Assembly: GCF_004366075.1 (NCBI RefSeq)
Contig: NZ_SODU01000003.1
Coordinates: 248,001-312,000 of the forward strand
Length of the DNA: 64,000 nt
Source: Kribbella pratensis
GTDB lineage: Bacteria; Actinomycetota; Actinomycetes; Propionibacteriales; Kribbellaceae
Reading direction: 5' to 3'
The position numbers and the translations under genes are program-made. Within the stretch, counting starts at the first letter, position 1; the number at the start of each line of letters is the position of its first letter. This document shows, in pieces, positions 41,701-50,728 of the stretch. Below the pieces are notes generated by a model. The model worked only from the letters and a program-made list of their open reading frames with translations. It was not told where the DNA came from and made no database searches.

Positions 41701-42791
41701 GCCGGCACCCCCGCCCGCAGCCGCGGCCGCGCCTCGACGTCCTTCGGGTAGAGGCTGCGCGCGACGGCGTCGTCGTACGTGATGACGCCGTTCTGCACGA
41801 GCGTCGACAGGGACTGTTCGAGGGTCAGCATCCCGTCGCGCTGACCGGTGACGACCGAGTTGCGCAGCTGGTGCGTCTTGCCTTCCTTGATCAGGTTGCG
41901 TACGGCGGCGTCGGCGACCATCACCTCGTACGCCGCGATCAGGCCACCGCCGATCCGTGGAATCAGCCGTTGGTACACGACTCCGGTCAGCGCGGCTGCG
42001 AGCTGGACTCGCACTTGGGCCTGCTGCTCGGCCGGGAAGACGTCGATGATGCGGGCGAGCGACTGCGCGGTGTCGTTGGTGTGCAGGGTCGCGAAGACCA
42101 GGTGGCCGGTCTCCGCGATGGTCAGGGCGAAGCGGATCGAGTCGAGGTCGCGCATCTCGCCGACCAGCAGTACGTCGGGGTCCTCGCGCAGCGCCGAACG
42201 CAGCGCGTCCGAGAAGCTCGCGGTGTCGCTGCCGACCTCGCGCTGGTTGACCGCGGAGAGCTTGTGGTCGTGGACGTACTCGATCGGGTCCTCGACGGTG
42301 ATGATGTGGCAGGCGCGGTCGGTGTTGATCTGGCCGATCATCGCGGCCAGGGTCGTGGACTTGCCGGAGCCGGTTGGGCCGGTGACCAGGACGAGGCCCT
42401 GGTGCTTACGTGCGAAGTCGTAGAGGACGGGCGGCAGGCCGAGTTCGTCCATGGTCGGGATCTGGCGCGGGATCATCCGGAGCGCGACCGCCGTGTCACC
42501 GCGCTGGGTGAAGGCGTTGCCGCGGATGCGGGCCTCGTCGCGCCAGGAGAACGAGAAGTCGTGTTCGTGCTTGGTGTTCCAGAGTGCAGCTTGCTCGGCG
42601 GTCAGGACTTCGCCGAGAAGGACGTCGGTGTCGTCGCGGGTGAGTGGATCCAAGCCGTTGACGGAGTACAGGCGTCCGTGGACGCGGAGCTGTGGTGGCA
42701 TGCCCGCAGTCAGCAGGAGGTCGGTGCCGCCGGCGTTCCAGAGCTCTTCGAGCAGCAGGTCGACCCGGCTGCCACGAGCAAGACTGATCAT
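41697..42791 (-). CDS. pilT: Type IV pilus retraction ATPase
   Basis: A 364-residue PilT-type ATPase: Walker A VTGPTGSGKSTTLAAMIGQIN (about residue 140), Asp box HIITVEDPIEYVH, Walker B LLVGEMRDLDSI and His box FATLHTNDTAQSLARIIDVFP. The C-terminal region has RLIPRIGGGLIAAYEVMVAD, close to the PilT family AIRNLIRE motif as AVRNLIKEGK. Its presence implies retractile pili, with twitching or DNA uptake possible. 84 bases separate it from the upstream pilin gene. Confidence 0.95.
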   Translation of the reverse strand: MISLARGSRVDLLLEELWNAGGTDLLLTAGMPPQLRVHGRLYSVNGLDPLTRDDTDVLLGEVLTAEQAALWNTKHEHDFSFSWRDEARIRGNAFTQRGDTAVALRMIPRQIPTMDELGLPPVLYDFARKHQGLVLVTGPTGSGKSTTLAAMIGQINTDRACHIITVEDPIEYVHDHKLSAVNQREVGSDTASFSDALRSALREDPDVLLVGEMRDLDSIRFALTIAETGHLVFATLHTNDTAQSLARIIDVFPAEQQAQVRVQLAAALTGVVYQRLIPRIGGGLIAAYEVMVADAAVRNLIKEGKTHQLRNSVVTGQRDGMLTLEQSLSTLVQNGVITYDDAVARSLYPKDVEARPRLRAGVPA

Positions 42792-42875
42792 GGTGCTTCT
42801 CCAGGTAGTTGGTGTACGGCGTGGAACCGGCGGGGAAGGGCCTTGGCGAACCCCTCCCCACCGGAGTTCAGATGG

Positions 42876-43232
42876 TCAGCAGGCGCCGCCGCCAACCAGC
42901 ACGCCACTGACGCTTCCGTCAGTGTTCGTGTAAGTGATCGTGTAGTTCGTCGCCGACGGAACTTCCTTCAGGAAGCCCTTCGGGGTCGCGGTGACCAGCA
43001 GACCGTTGATGTCGGTCGCGTACTTGGCGTACTGGGCGAAGTACGCCTCGGACGCCACCTCGACGTTCTTCACATCGGCCTTGCAGGCCGACTTCTTGCC
43101 GGTGTCGGTAATGCCGCCGACGGCGAAGACGACCACGCCGGCCAGGATGCCGAGGATGATGATGACCATCAGGAGTTCGATCAGGGTGAAGCCGGATTCG
43201 TTCTTGCGGGCTTCGCGGATTCGGTTGAGCAT
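42876..43232 (-). CDS. pilA: Major type IV pilin candidate
   Basis: A 118-residue prepilin: leader LNRIREARKNESG|FTLIELLMVIIILGILAGVVVFAVG with cleavage after Gly14, Glu5 conserved. The mature domain is short, with one Cys after the helix (KKSACKADVKNVEVASEAYFAQYAKY) and a C-terminal Cys, allowing one disulfide. The compact size resembles Gram-positive type IV pilins. It stands first among the structural genes, with short non-coding gaps on both sides, consistent with strong, partly separate expression. Confidence 0.92.
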   Translation of the reverse strand: MLNRIREARKNESGFTLIELLMVIIILGILAGVVVFAVGGITDTGKKSACKADVKNVEVASEAYFAQYAKYATDINGLLVTATPKGFLKEVPSATNYTITYTNTDGSVSGVLVGGGAC

Positions 43233-43280
43233 GATGTGATTCGCTTTCTGTGCAAAGGATTTGATGGATGTGAGGCGGTG

Positions 43281-44042
43281 CTACGCGGAGGGCGGATCGC
43301 GGCTGCACCTCCCATCACTCGCGACCAGGACGTCGGCGAACTCGCGCACGGCCTGGCTGACGGGGTGGTCCGGGTAGCCGACGGTGATGGGCTCGCCCCG
43401 GTTGATGGAGGCGGGTACGTCGGTCCAGTTGGGGAGCTGGACCGTGATCGGAGTCCTGACCAGCTGGTCCACGTCGGCCGCGGTCAGATCGGCCCGACGG
43501 TCCGACCGGTTGACCACGACCGACCGAGCGCTCGCGTCGTACAGGAGGTCGAGGACGTCGAGCGTCAGCCGCAGGTTCTTCAGCGACGGCCGCTCCGACG
43601 TCGCGACCAGCACCTGGTGGTCGGCCGCGTCCAGCGCCGCGAGTACGGACGCGTTGAACTGCGCCGGCGTGTCGACGACCACATAGTCGTACGCATCACG
43701 CAGTACGGGCAGGAGTTCGTCGATGAGGGTTTGCGGGATCTGCATCGCGTTGCCAGGACCTGTCGGAGCCAGCAGGCAGTCCAGGCCCGGGCGGAACGGC
43801 GTCATCAGCCCAACCGCTTGTTCGCTGGTCAGGCGTCCTGCCCACGGCAAGGCGTCGCACAGGCTGCGCGCCGGACGCAGGCCGAGGATGCAGGCGACGT
43901 CGCCGAACTGCAGGTCCAGATCAACCAGGCAGACGCGGCGGGTGCCCAGGGAGCTCAAGGCGACCGCAAGGTTCGTGGCGACAGTGGTCTTGCCACTGCC
44001 GTCCTTGGCCGCGAAGACCGTAATGATCCGCCCGTCTGACAT
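43281..44042 (-). CDS. MinD/CpaE-like ATPase of the pilus locus
   Basis: A 253-residue ParA/MinD-superfamily ATPase with deviant Walker A FAAKDGSGKTTVATNLA, then VCLVDLDLQFGDVACIL and YVVVDTPAQFNASVL (switch II). It lacks the receiver-like N-terminal domain of classic CpaE. CpaE-type ATPases belong to Tad pili; here the neighbours are PilB/PilT-type, so it may position this type IV pilus machine. First gene of the presumed operon, 48 bases before the pilin. The 149 bases upstream hold no gene and no promoter I can name. GGCTCGCCCC-side C-terminus RCSRDPPSA looks unusual. Confidence 0.88.
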   Translation of the reverse strand: MSDGRIITVFAAKDGSGKTTVATNLAVALSSLGTRRVCLVDLDLQFGDVACILGLRPARSLCDALPWAGRLTSEQAVGLMTPFRPGLDCLLAPTGPGNAMQIPQTLIDELLPVLRDAYDYVVVDTPAQFNASVLAALDAADHQVLVATSERPSLKNLRLTLDVLDLLYDASARSVVVNRSDRRADLTAADVDQLVRTPITVQLPNWTDVPASINRGEPITVGYPDHPVSQAVREFADVLVASDGRCSRDPPSA

Positions 44043-44191
44043 CCCGACCCCCTGACGCCACCCTGTGTCACCGCATTGCGCGTTGACCTCGCCTAAAGAG
44101 TGGCGGTGCAGCGGATTTCGTCACAGCGGGTGAACGGATGACAGGCCACATCGTTCGGATGACGTGGTGTCAGCCGAACGGCTGACAGGGA

Positions 44192-45958
44192 TCAGCCGAG
44201 GGCGGTGTGGAGGCGGAGGGCTACTTGGACGTCGAGGGCGCGGTCTGGAGACTGCCAGCCATCGCCTAGTAGGGCGGTGATGCGGTCGAGTCGTTGCTGC
44301 ACTGTGTTGGGGTGGATGTGGAGTGAGGTGGCGGCTCGGGTTGGGCTCTGGCCGGCGGCGAAGTACGCCTGCAGTGTGCCGATGAGGTCGGTGCCTCGCT
44401 GGGTGTCGTAGTCGAGGACCTTGCCGAGCACATGGTGTACGTGGGTGCGTACGTCGACCTCGGAGGCTCCGACCAGGCCTGCCACGCCGAGGTCGTCAGG
44501 CGTCGCGGATTCGCTGGTGCGGCCCAGGCGGAGCATCGTGGTGACCAGGCGAGACGCCTGTCGGTGTGCCTCGACCAAGGGCTCTCCCCAGGTCGCGGGG
44601 CCGGTGACAGCGATTGTCACGCCGGTGCGCTTGGCCAGCTCGGACAGGTCGCGTGCTGTGGACGTGGCGCTCGTACGAGCAAACAGCAACACCAGGTCCC
44701 CGCCGTACGGACCAGACAGCACCAGTCTGTCTTCCAGCGGTGCGGACAGCCGAGCACGTACGGCGGTGTGGTCGCCACGGCACACTGCGACGACCAGGCG
44801 ATCGTGACTGTGGTTGGGAGCGAGCAACCGGAGTCGATCGGTCAGAGCGCGCGGATCGGCGCTTCCGCTCAGTACGTCGGCCAACAGGTCTGCCTGTGCT
44901 CGTTGGGATTGCTCAGCGGCCTGTCGACGGAACAGCAGGACCAGTGCCGTGACAACGGCTGCGCGCTCGACGATGCGCTGGTCTGCGCCGGACAGGTCGT
45001 CGGCGCCGCCAATGACCAGCGCACCGAGCCGTTCGCGCTTCGCGGTCGCTGCCACGACCCAGCAGTCACCGATGCGAGTCAATCGACCGGACTCGGACTC
45101 CTGCCACGGCACCGGCGTACCGGGGACGTGTCCGGCCGCTGCCAGCTCGTTGCCGCTGGCATCGACCAGTACGACCCACATGTCGAGCAGCTCGGCCAGT
45201 GCGGCGGCGATGGCGTCCACATCCCCGCCTGACAACACGATCTCCGCAAAACGGTCGTGCGCGGCGGCTGCGTGCTCGACGCCCGCGTGTGCAGCAGACA
45301 GCTGGTCCAGTGCCGCAGCGGTCTCCGCCGCGGCACGTACCTGCACCAGGGTCACAGCGGCCAGTGTGGCCAGTGAACCGAGCAGCGACACCTCGTCACG
45401 GCTGAACGGGCGTCGTGTCCGGTTGGACGCGAACAACACACCGACGAACGCTCCGTCGACCACCAACGGTGTACCGCAGATCGCTACCAGCCCCTCCTCG
45501 CCGACTGCGTCGTCGATCGGCGTGGTGTGCCGAAAGCGGTGGTCAGAGGGGTAGTCCGCGGTCCAGTACGGCTTGTAGGTCTCGGCGACCAGTCCGCCGA
45601 GTCCCGCCCCGAGCGGCAACCGCAACTGCTGGAACGCGGCCGAGACGGAGCCGTCGGTGGCCCGCATGTACGTGTCGCCACGGGTCTCGTCGTACAGGGT
45701 CAGGTAGGCGACGTCCGTGCCGACGAGTGTGCGGGCGCGGTGGACGATGGTGTGCAGGACGCCGCCAGGGTCGCGGGCGGACGCCAGCTCCCGCGCCACG
45801 TCGACCAGTGCGGACAGCTCGGCCTCACGCTTCTTGCTGGCGTCCATGCCCGCCCGGATCCGCAGGGCGAGGTCGCGTGCCACCGCGTCCTCGCCCGCCG
45901 CCCGGGCCAGCTCGCTCCCGGACGCATCCTCGGCCAGCAGCCGCAGAAGCTCCTCCAT
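44192..45958 (-). CDS. GAF-containing PucR-family transcriptional regulator
   Basis: A 588-residue regulator. A GAF domain covers about 55-210 (LHTIVHRARTLVGTDVAYLTLYDETRGDTYMRATDGSV). A middle sensory region (about 240-345) and a GGDEF-like/PucR linker follow. The C-terminal PucR HTH is at about 520-585 (DLIGTLQAYFAAGQSPTRAATSLHIHPNTVQQRLDRITALLG). It is last in the hydroxybutyrate operon, four bases after the MFS gene, so it probably senses an intermediate and controls the operon. Confidence 0.92.
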   Translation of the reverse strand: MEELLRLLAEDASGSELARAAGEDAVARDLALRIRAGMDASKKREAELSALVDVARELASARDPGGVLHTIVHRARTLVGTDVAYLTLYDETRGDTYMRATDGSVSAAFQQLRLPLGAGLGGLVAETYKPYWTADYPSDHRFRHTTPIDDAVGEEGLVAICGTPLVVDGAFVGVLFASNRTRRPFSRDEVSLLGSLATLAAVTLVQVRAAAETAAALDQLSAAHAGVEHAAAAHDRFAEIVLSGGDVDAIAAALAELLDMWVVLVDASGNELAAAGHVPGTPVPWQESESGRLTRIGDCWVVAATAKRERLGALVIGGADDLSGADQRIVERAAVVTALVLLFRRQAAEQSQRAQADLLADVLSGSADPRALTDRLRLLAPNHSHDRLVVAVCRGDHTAVRARLSAPLEDRLVLSGPYGGDLVLLFARTSATSTARDLSELAKRTGVTIAVTGPATWGEPLVEAHRQASRLVTTMLRLGRTSESATPDDLGVAGLVGASEVDVRTHVHHVLGKVLDYDTQRGTDLIGTLQAYFAAGQSPTRAATSLHIHPNTVQQRLDRITALLGDGWQSPDRALDVQVALRLHTALG

Positions 45959-45962
45959 GGTT

Positions 45963-47270
45963 CTACAGAGTAGTGAGGTCCCGACGATGTGTTTCGGAGT
46001 ACGACGTCACTGCGACGATGGAGATGACCGCACAGGCCGCGACGTACACAGCGATTGCGTAGCCGGAGTCGTACGCCTTCAGCAGTGCGACCGCGATGAA
46101 CGGCGCCAGGCCGCCCGCGACGATCGATGCGAGCTGGTAGCCGACCGACACACCGGAGTACCGCACCCGTGTCCCGAACAACTCGGTGAAGAACGACGCC
46201 TGCGGTCCGTACATGGCACCGTGCAGCACCAGACCGACTGTCACAGCGAGCGTCGCGAGGGCGAAGTTGCGAGTGTCCACCAGCGCGATGAACAGGAACG
46301 CCCAGATGCCGACACCGACCGCGCCGATGAGGTACACCGGCTTGCGGCCGATGCGATCCGACAGCGCGCCCCAGAGCGGAATGGCGAAGAAGTGCACGGC
46401 CGCGGCGATCAGTACGGCGTTCAGGGCGAACGACTTGCCCATGCCGAGGTGTTCCTTCGCGTACGTCGCGATCACGATGGTGAAGATGTAGTAGCTGACG
46501 TTCTCCGCCATCCGCGCACCCATCGCGGTCAGCACCTCACGTGGGTACCGGGTGATCACCTCGAGAATCGGCAGCCTTTCCGCCGGCTCCTCCTGCGAGC
46601 GAGCGCGCGCCTCCTGGAAGACAGGTGACTCCTCGATGCGCAGCCGCACCCACAGCCCCACCAGCACGAGGACCGCGGACAAGAGGAACGGGATGCGCCA
46701 GCCCCACGAGTCGAAGGCCGCATCCGTCTGGAACGCAGCCAACCCGGCCAGTACGCCGTTTGCGATCAGCTGACCCGCCGGCGCACCCGCCTGCGGCCAG
46801 GACGCCCAGAAGCCACGCCGTGCCGGATCACCATGCTCCGACACGATCAGCACCGCGCCTCCCCATTCACCACCCAGCGCGAACCCCTGGATGAGCCGGA
46901 GCACCGTCAGCAAGATGGGGGCGAGCGCACCGACCTGTGCGTACGTCGGCAGCAGACCGATCGCGAACGTGGCAATGCCCATCATGAGCAGCGACAACAC
47001 CAGCAACTGCTTGCGGCCCAGCCGGTCACCGAAGTGCCCGAACACCACACCGCCGATCGGACGGGCGAAGAAGCCGACCGCGAACGTGGCGAAGCTCAGC
47101 AGCGTTCCGGTGAGCTCCTCGCCTTTCGGGAAGAACAGGTCGCCGAACACCACCGATGCGGCGACCCCGTACAGGAAGAAGTCGTACCACTCGACCGTCG
47201 TACCGACGAGACTCGCGCCGACCACCCGCACGATCGACGAACGGGTGCGCACTGGTTCTGTAGCTGTCAT
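45963..47270 (-). CDS. MHS-family MFS transporter, probable carboxylate symporter
   Basis: A 435-residue, 12-span metabolite:H+ symporter. Family marks: GTTVEWYDFFLYGVAASVVFG, ARPIGGVVFGHFGDRLGRKQLLV, RLIQGFALGGEWGGAVLIVSEH and LSDRIGRKPVY. Relatives carry citrate, shikimate, proline/betaine or small carboxylates. Its position between a 3-hydroxybutyrate dehydrogenase and a PucR regulator suggests 3-hydroxybutyrate uptake (inference). Confidence 0.92.
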   Translation of the reverse strand: MTATEPVRTRSSIVRVVGASLVGTTVEWYDFFLYGVAASVVFGDLFFPKGEELTGTLLSFATFAVGFFARPIGGVVFGHFGDRLGRKQLLVLSLLMMGIATFAIGLLPTYAQVGALAPILLTVLRLIQGFALGGEWGGAVLIVSEHGDPARRGFWASWPQAGAPAGQLIANGVLAGLAAFQTDAAFDSWGWRIPFLLSAVLVLVGLWVRLRIEESPVFQEARARSQEEPAERLPILEVITRYPREVLTAMGARMAENVSYYIFTIVIATYAKEHLGMGKSFALNAVLIAAAVHFFAIPLWGALSDRIGRKPVYLIGAVGVGIWAFLFIALVDTRNFALATLAVTVGLVLHGAMYGPQASFFTELFGTRVRYSGVSVGYQLASIVAGGLAPFIAVALLKAYDSGYAIAVYVAACAVISIVAVTSYSETHRRDLTTL

Positions 47271-47286
47271 TGGGCGGGCTCCTGAG

Positions 47287-48024
47287 TTAATGGGCGGTCC
47301 AGCCGCCGTCGAGTACGAACGAGCTCCCCGTGATGGAGGCGGACGCCGGGCCGCACAGCATGGCTACCAGCTCTGCCACTTCGTCCGGCTCGATCAGCCG
47401 CTTCACAGCGACCGGCTCGAGCAGGACCTTGTCCAGCACCTCTGACTCGGACAGGCCGTGTGTCGCGGCCTGGTCCGCCAGTTGCGCGGTGACCAGCGGC
47501 GTCCGGACGTACGCCGGGTTCACACAGTTGCTGGTCACACCGTGCGCAGCACCTTCCAGAGCGACGACCTTGCTGAGTCCCTCCAGTCCGTGCTTCGCAG
47601 CGACGTACGCCGCCTTGAACGGACTGGCACGCAGCCCGTGGACCGAGCTGATGTTCACCACCCGCCCCCAGCCGGCGCCGTACATGTGTGGGAGCGTCTG
47701 CCGGATCAGCCGGAACGGCGCCTCCAGCATCAGCCGCAGGATGTAGCTGAACCGCTCCGGAGGGAACTGCTCGACCGGTGCGACCTGCTGTACGCCGGCA
47801 TTGTTCACCAGGATGTCCACGTCCGTCGGGAGGTCGGCCAGCCGCTCCAGGTCGGACAGGTCGGCCACGACTGTCTCAACGCCGTCCAGCGCGCCGAGCG
47901 TCTCCAGACCGGCCTCGTCGAAGTCGACGGCCACCACGTGGACGCCGTCCGCGGCGAGGCGCTGGGCGCACGCGGCGCCGATACCGGATGCGGCGCCGGT
48001 GACGAGGGCTCGACGGGTCTCCAT
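47287..48024 (-). CDS. 3-hydroxybutyrate dehydrogenase (short-chain dehydrogenase)
   Basis: NAD-dependent SDR of 245 residues: TGAASGIGAACAQRLA cofactor motif, NNAGVQ, catalytic Ser in VNISSVHGLRAS, YxxxK as YVAAKHGLEGL, and the family stretch NCVNPAYVRTPLV plus GSSFVLDGGWTAH. SVHGLRASPFKAAYVAAKHG is characteristic of BdhA-type enzymes, which oxidise (R)-3-hydroxybutyrate to acetoacetate. ATG 48024 is chosen over in-frame upstream starts. First gene of the operon with the MHS transporter and PucR regulator. Confidence 0.88.
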   Translation of the reverse strand: METRRALVTGAASGIGAACAQRLAADGVHVVAVDFDEAGLETLGALDGVETVVADLSDLERLADLPTDVDILVNNAGVQQVAPVEQFPPERFSYILRLMLEAPFRLIRQTLPHMYGAGWGRVVNISSVHGLRASPFKAAYVAAKHGLEGLSKVVALEGAAHGVTSNCVNPAYVRTPLVTAQLADQAATHGLSESEVLDKVLLEPVAVKRLIEPDEVAELVAMLCGPASASITGSSFVLDGGWTAH

Positions 48025-48170
48025 GGCCGATGACTGTAGAAATCCGGACCCCGGCGCACTATGGGATGCGGTCACACAACCCGGCGCAGCCGCATAGCCC
48101 GGCGAGCCACTCATCCACAACCTTGACTATCAGGGCAGCGCGGCACGATAGCTGGACCTATTGTTGAAAC

Positions 48171-50423
48171 ATGGTCGATATCGAACAGCCGAAGCAGAAG
48201 GCCGCCGGCGTGCCCGCCGTGCTGTCGTCGTTCAAGTTCGGTCTCCGCGAGATGGGGCCGGTGCGCACCGGCCGCGCCTTCCTGAAGATGAACCAGGACC
48301 GCGGGTTCGACTGCCCCTCCTGCGCCTGGCCGGACCCGGAGCACAAGCACACCGCCGAATTCTGTGAGAACGGCGCCAAGGCGGTGGCCTGGGAGGCGAC
48401 CCGCAAACGGGTGCCGCGGGAGTTCTTCGCCTCGCATTCGGTCGCGGAGATGGACCGGATCTCGGAGTTCGACCTCGGCAAGCTCGGCCGGATCACCGAA
48501 CCGATGCTGCTGCGGGCCGGCGCCACCCACTACGAGCCGGTCGGCTGGGACGAGGCGTTCCAGGTCGTCGCCCGGCACCTGAAGGCCCTCGCCGACCCCA
48601 ACGACGCCGTCTTCTACACCTCCGGCCGGACCAGCAACGAGGCCGCATTCCTGTACCAGCTGTTCGTCCGCGCCTACGGCACCAACAACCTCCCCGACTG
48701 CTCGAACATGTGCCACGAGTCGTCCGGTACGGCGCTGTTGCGGGTGATCGGCAGCGGCAAGGGCGCGGTCACGCTGGAGATGCTCGAAGAGTCCGAGCTG
48801 ATCGTCGTCGTCGGGCAGAACCCGGGCACCAACGCGCCGCGGATGCTCACCCACCTCGAGACCGCCAAGCGCAACGGCGCCTCGATCGTCGCGGTGAACC
48901 CGCTGCCCGAGCCCGGCCTGATGACCTTCATGAACCCGCAGAAGCCGCGCGGTCTGGTCGGCAAGGGCACGCAGCTCGCCGACCAGCACCTGCGGATCCG
49001 GATCGGCGGCGACCAGGCCCTGTTCCTTGCCCTCGGCCACCTTCTGCTCGAGGCCGAGGCGGCGAAGCCGGGCACCGTGCTGGACAAGTCGTTCATCGAG
49101 TCGCACACCAGTGGCTTCGAGCTGTACGCCAAGCACAACGCCGAGCTCGACTGGCCCGCGGTCGAGCAGGCCACCGGGCTGCGGCGGGCCGAGATCGAGG
49201 AGCTGGCGCAGCGCTTCATCCGGTCCAAGGCGACCGTGGTGTGCTGGGCGATGGGGCTGACACAGCACCGCGAGGCGGTCGCGACGATCACCGAGATCGT
49301 CAACGTGCTGCTCCTGCAGGGCAACATCGGCAAGCCGGGCGCGGGCCCGTGCCCGGTGCGCGGCCACTCGAACGTCCAGGGCGACCGCAGTATGGGGATC
49401 TGGGAGAAGATGCCGGACGCCTTCCTGGACCGGCTCGATCACGAGTTCTCGTTCACCTCCCCGCGTGAGCACGGCATCGACGCCGCCGCGACCGTGAAGC
49501 GGCTGCGCGACGGCGACGTACGGGTGTTCTTCGCGATGGGTGGCAACTTCGCGTCCGCGACTCCGGACACCGAGGTCGTGCATCGCGGGCTCCGGCAGTG
49601 CGACCTGACCGTGCACGTCTCCACCAAGCTGAACCGGTCGCACACCGTCACCGGCCGCGAGGCGCTGATCCTGCCGACACTCGGCCGGACCGACCACGAC
49701 CACACCGCCGCGGGTCCGCAGTCGGTGTCCGTCGAGGACTCGCAAGGCGCCGTACACCTGTCGAAGGGCAACCTCGTCCCGCCGGCACCGGAGCTGAAGT
49801 CCGAGATCGGGATCGTGTGCGGGCTGGCGCAGGCCGTCGTACCGGATGTCGGGCAGATTCCGTGGGCCGACTTCGCCGATGACTACAGCCTGATCCGGCA
49901 GCGGATCGCGCGGGTCGCGGACGGATACGAGAACTATGAGCAGCGGCTGCGGGACGGTGACGGCAGATTCCTGCTGGCGCACGCGGCGCGGGACAAGCGC
50001 GTGTTCAAGACGTCCGACGCGCGAGCGCAGTTCACCGCGAACGAGCTGACCTGGTTGCCGACGGAGCCTGGCCGGCTGCTGCTGCAGACGTTGCGCAGCC
50101 ACGACCAGTTCAACACCACGATCTACGGCCTCGAGGACCGGTACCGCGGCATCAACGGAACGCGCGAGGTCGTCTTCGTGCATCCGGACGACCTGGCCGA
50201 GCTCGGCCTGCAGGACGGCGGGTACGTCGACATTGTGAGCGAGTTCCAGGGCGTTGAAAGGCGGGCCTCGTACTTCCGGCTGGTCTCGTACCCGACGGCC
50301 CGTGGCTGTGTGGCGGCGTACTACCCCGAGACCAACGTCCTGATGTCGGCCGACGACCTCGCAAAGGGCAGCAACACCCCAGTCGCCAAGGGCCTCACAG
50401 TCAGGCTCGAGCCGCGTAGCTGA
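48171..50423 (+). CDS. FdhF/YdeP-type molybdopterin oxidoreductase
   Basis: A 750-residue bis-MGD oxidoreductase alpha-subunit-like protein of the YdeP group. N-terminal GFDCPSCAWPDPEHKHTAEFCENGAKAVAWE, then GRTSNEAAFLYQLFVRAYGTNNLPDCSNMCHESSG (Cys as likely Mo ligand region), GPCPVRGHSNVQGDRSMGIWEKMP and a C-terminal MopB domain ending YYPETNVLM. It may oxidise formate or serve an acid-stress role, as for YdeP. No electron-transfer partner or FdhD lies next to it. The ATG has no Shine-Dalgarno; TTGACT (48123-48128) upstream is a possible -35 with a weak -10. Confidence 0.92.
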   Translation: MVDIEQPKQKAAGVPAVLSSFKFGLREMGPVRTGRAFLKMNQDRGFDCPSCAWPDPEHKHTAEFCENGAKAVAWEATRKRVPREFFASHSVAEMDRISEFDLGKLGRITEPMLLRAGATHYEPVGWDEAFQVVARHLKALADPNDAVFYTSGRTSNEAAFLYQLFVRAYGTNNLPDCSNMCHESSGTALLRVIGSGKGAVTLEMLEESELIVVVGQNPGTNAPRMLTHLETAKRNGASIVAVNPLPEPGLMTFMNPQKPRGLVGKGTQLADQHLRIRIGGDQALFLALGHLLLEAEAAKPGTVLDKSFIESHTSGFELYAKHNAELDWPAVEQATGLRRAEIEELAQRFIRSKATVVCWAMGLTQHREAVATITEIVNVLLLQGNIGKPGAGPCPVRGHSNVQGDRSMGIWEKMPDAFLDRLDHEFSFTSPREHGIDAAATVKRLRDGDVRVFFAMGGNFASATPDTEVVHRGLRQCDLTVHVSTKLNRSHTVTGREALILPTLGRTDHDHTAAGPQSVSVEDSQGAVHLSKGNLVPPAPELKSEIGIVCGLAQAVVPDVGQIPWADFADDYSLIRQRIARVADGYENYEQRLRDGDGRFLLAHAARDKRVFKTSDARAQFTANELTWLPTEPGRLLLQTLRSHDQFNTTIYGLEDRYRGINGTREVVFVHPDDLAELGLQDGGYVDIVSEFQGVERRASYFRLVSYPTARGCVAAYYPETNVLMSADDLAKGSNTPVAKGLTVRLEPRS

Positions 50424-50428
50424 GGGCG

Positions 50429-50692
50429 TCAGCCCAACCAGGAGCCGATACCGTCCCATGCGTACTCGAGTTCACGGGCGGCGCCAGGATCCGGCAGCCG
50501 GGATGCGACCTGGGCGAGCGCTGCACGCATCCCCTGGACCCCGCCGTGGGTGTCCAGCTGACCGCCGAGCTCGCGGGCACGGGCCTCACCGGGGCCACCG
50601 TCGAGGTACTTCCCGGCCTTGCCGATCTCCGTCAGTTCCTGAATGACGGCCTCCACGTCCAGGTCACCCGTCGGTTGCGATGCCTCGGTCAC
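50429..50692 (-). CDS. Small conserved-looking protein, unknown function
   Basis: An 87-residue protein beginning at GTG 50692 (GGAGG is four bases upstream; ATG 50695 is too close). It is acidic and helical: VEAVIQELTEIGKAGKYLDGGPGEARARELGGQLDTHGGVQGMRAALAQVASRL. No family recognised. It follows the MFS gene by 36 bases in the same direction and converges on the molybdoenzyme gene, whose stop is five bases away. Confidence 0.7.
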   Translation of the reverse strand: MTEASQPTGDLDVEAVIQELTEIGKAGKYLDGGPGEARARELGGQLDTHGGVQGMRAALAQVASRLPDPGAARELEYAWDGIGSWLG

Positions 50693-50728
50693 CATTCCTC
50701 CGATCCGGATCGAGCTGCCAAGCATCCG

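Noticed and set aside
41493-44039. An 848-codon plus-strand open frame over the pilus genes
   Set aside because: Antisense to pilB, pilT, pilA and the MinD-like ATPase, all with intact motifs.
34892-44042. Tad/Flp pilus
   Set aside because: The motors are PilB- and PilT-like with zinc motif and retraction ATPase, there is one PilC, and the pilins carry FTLIE-type leaders; no CpaF, TadB/TadC or Flp-type pilin.
48111-50459. A 782-codon minus-strand open frame
   Set aside because: Fully antisense to the FdhF-like gene, which has clear family motifs; the antisense product is low-complexity Arg/Gly/Val.
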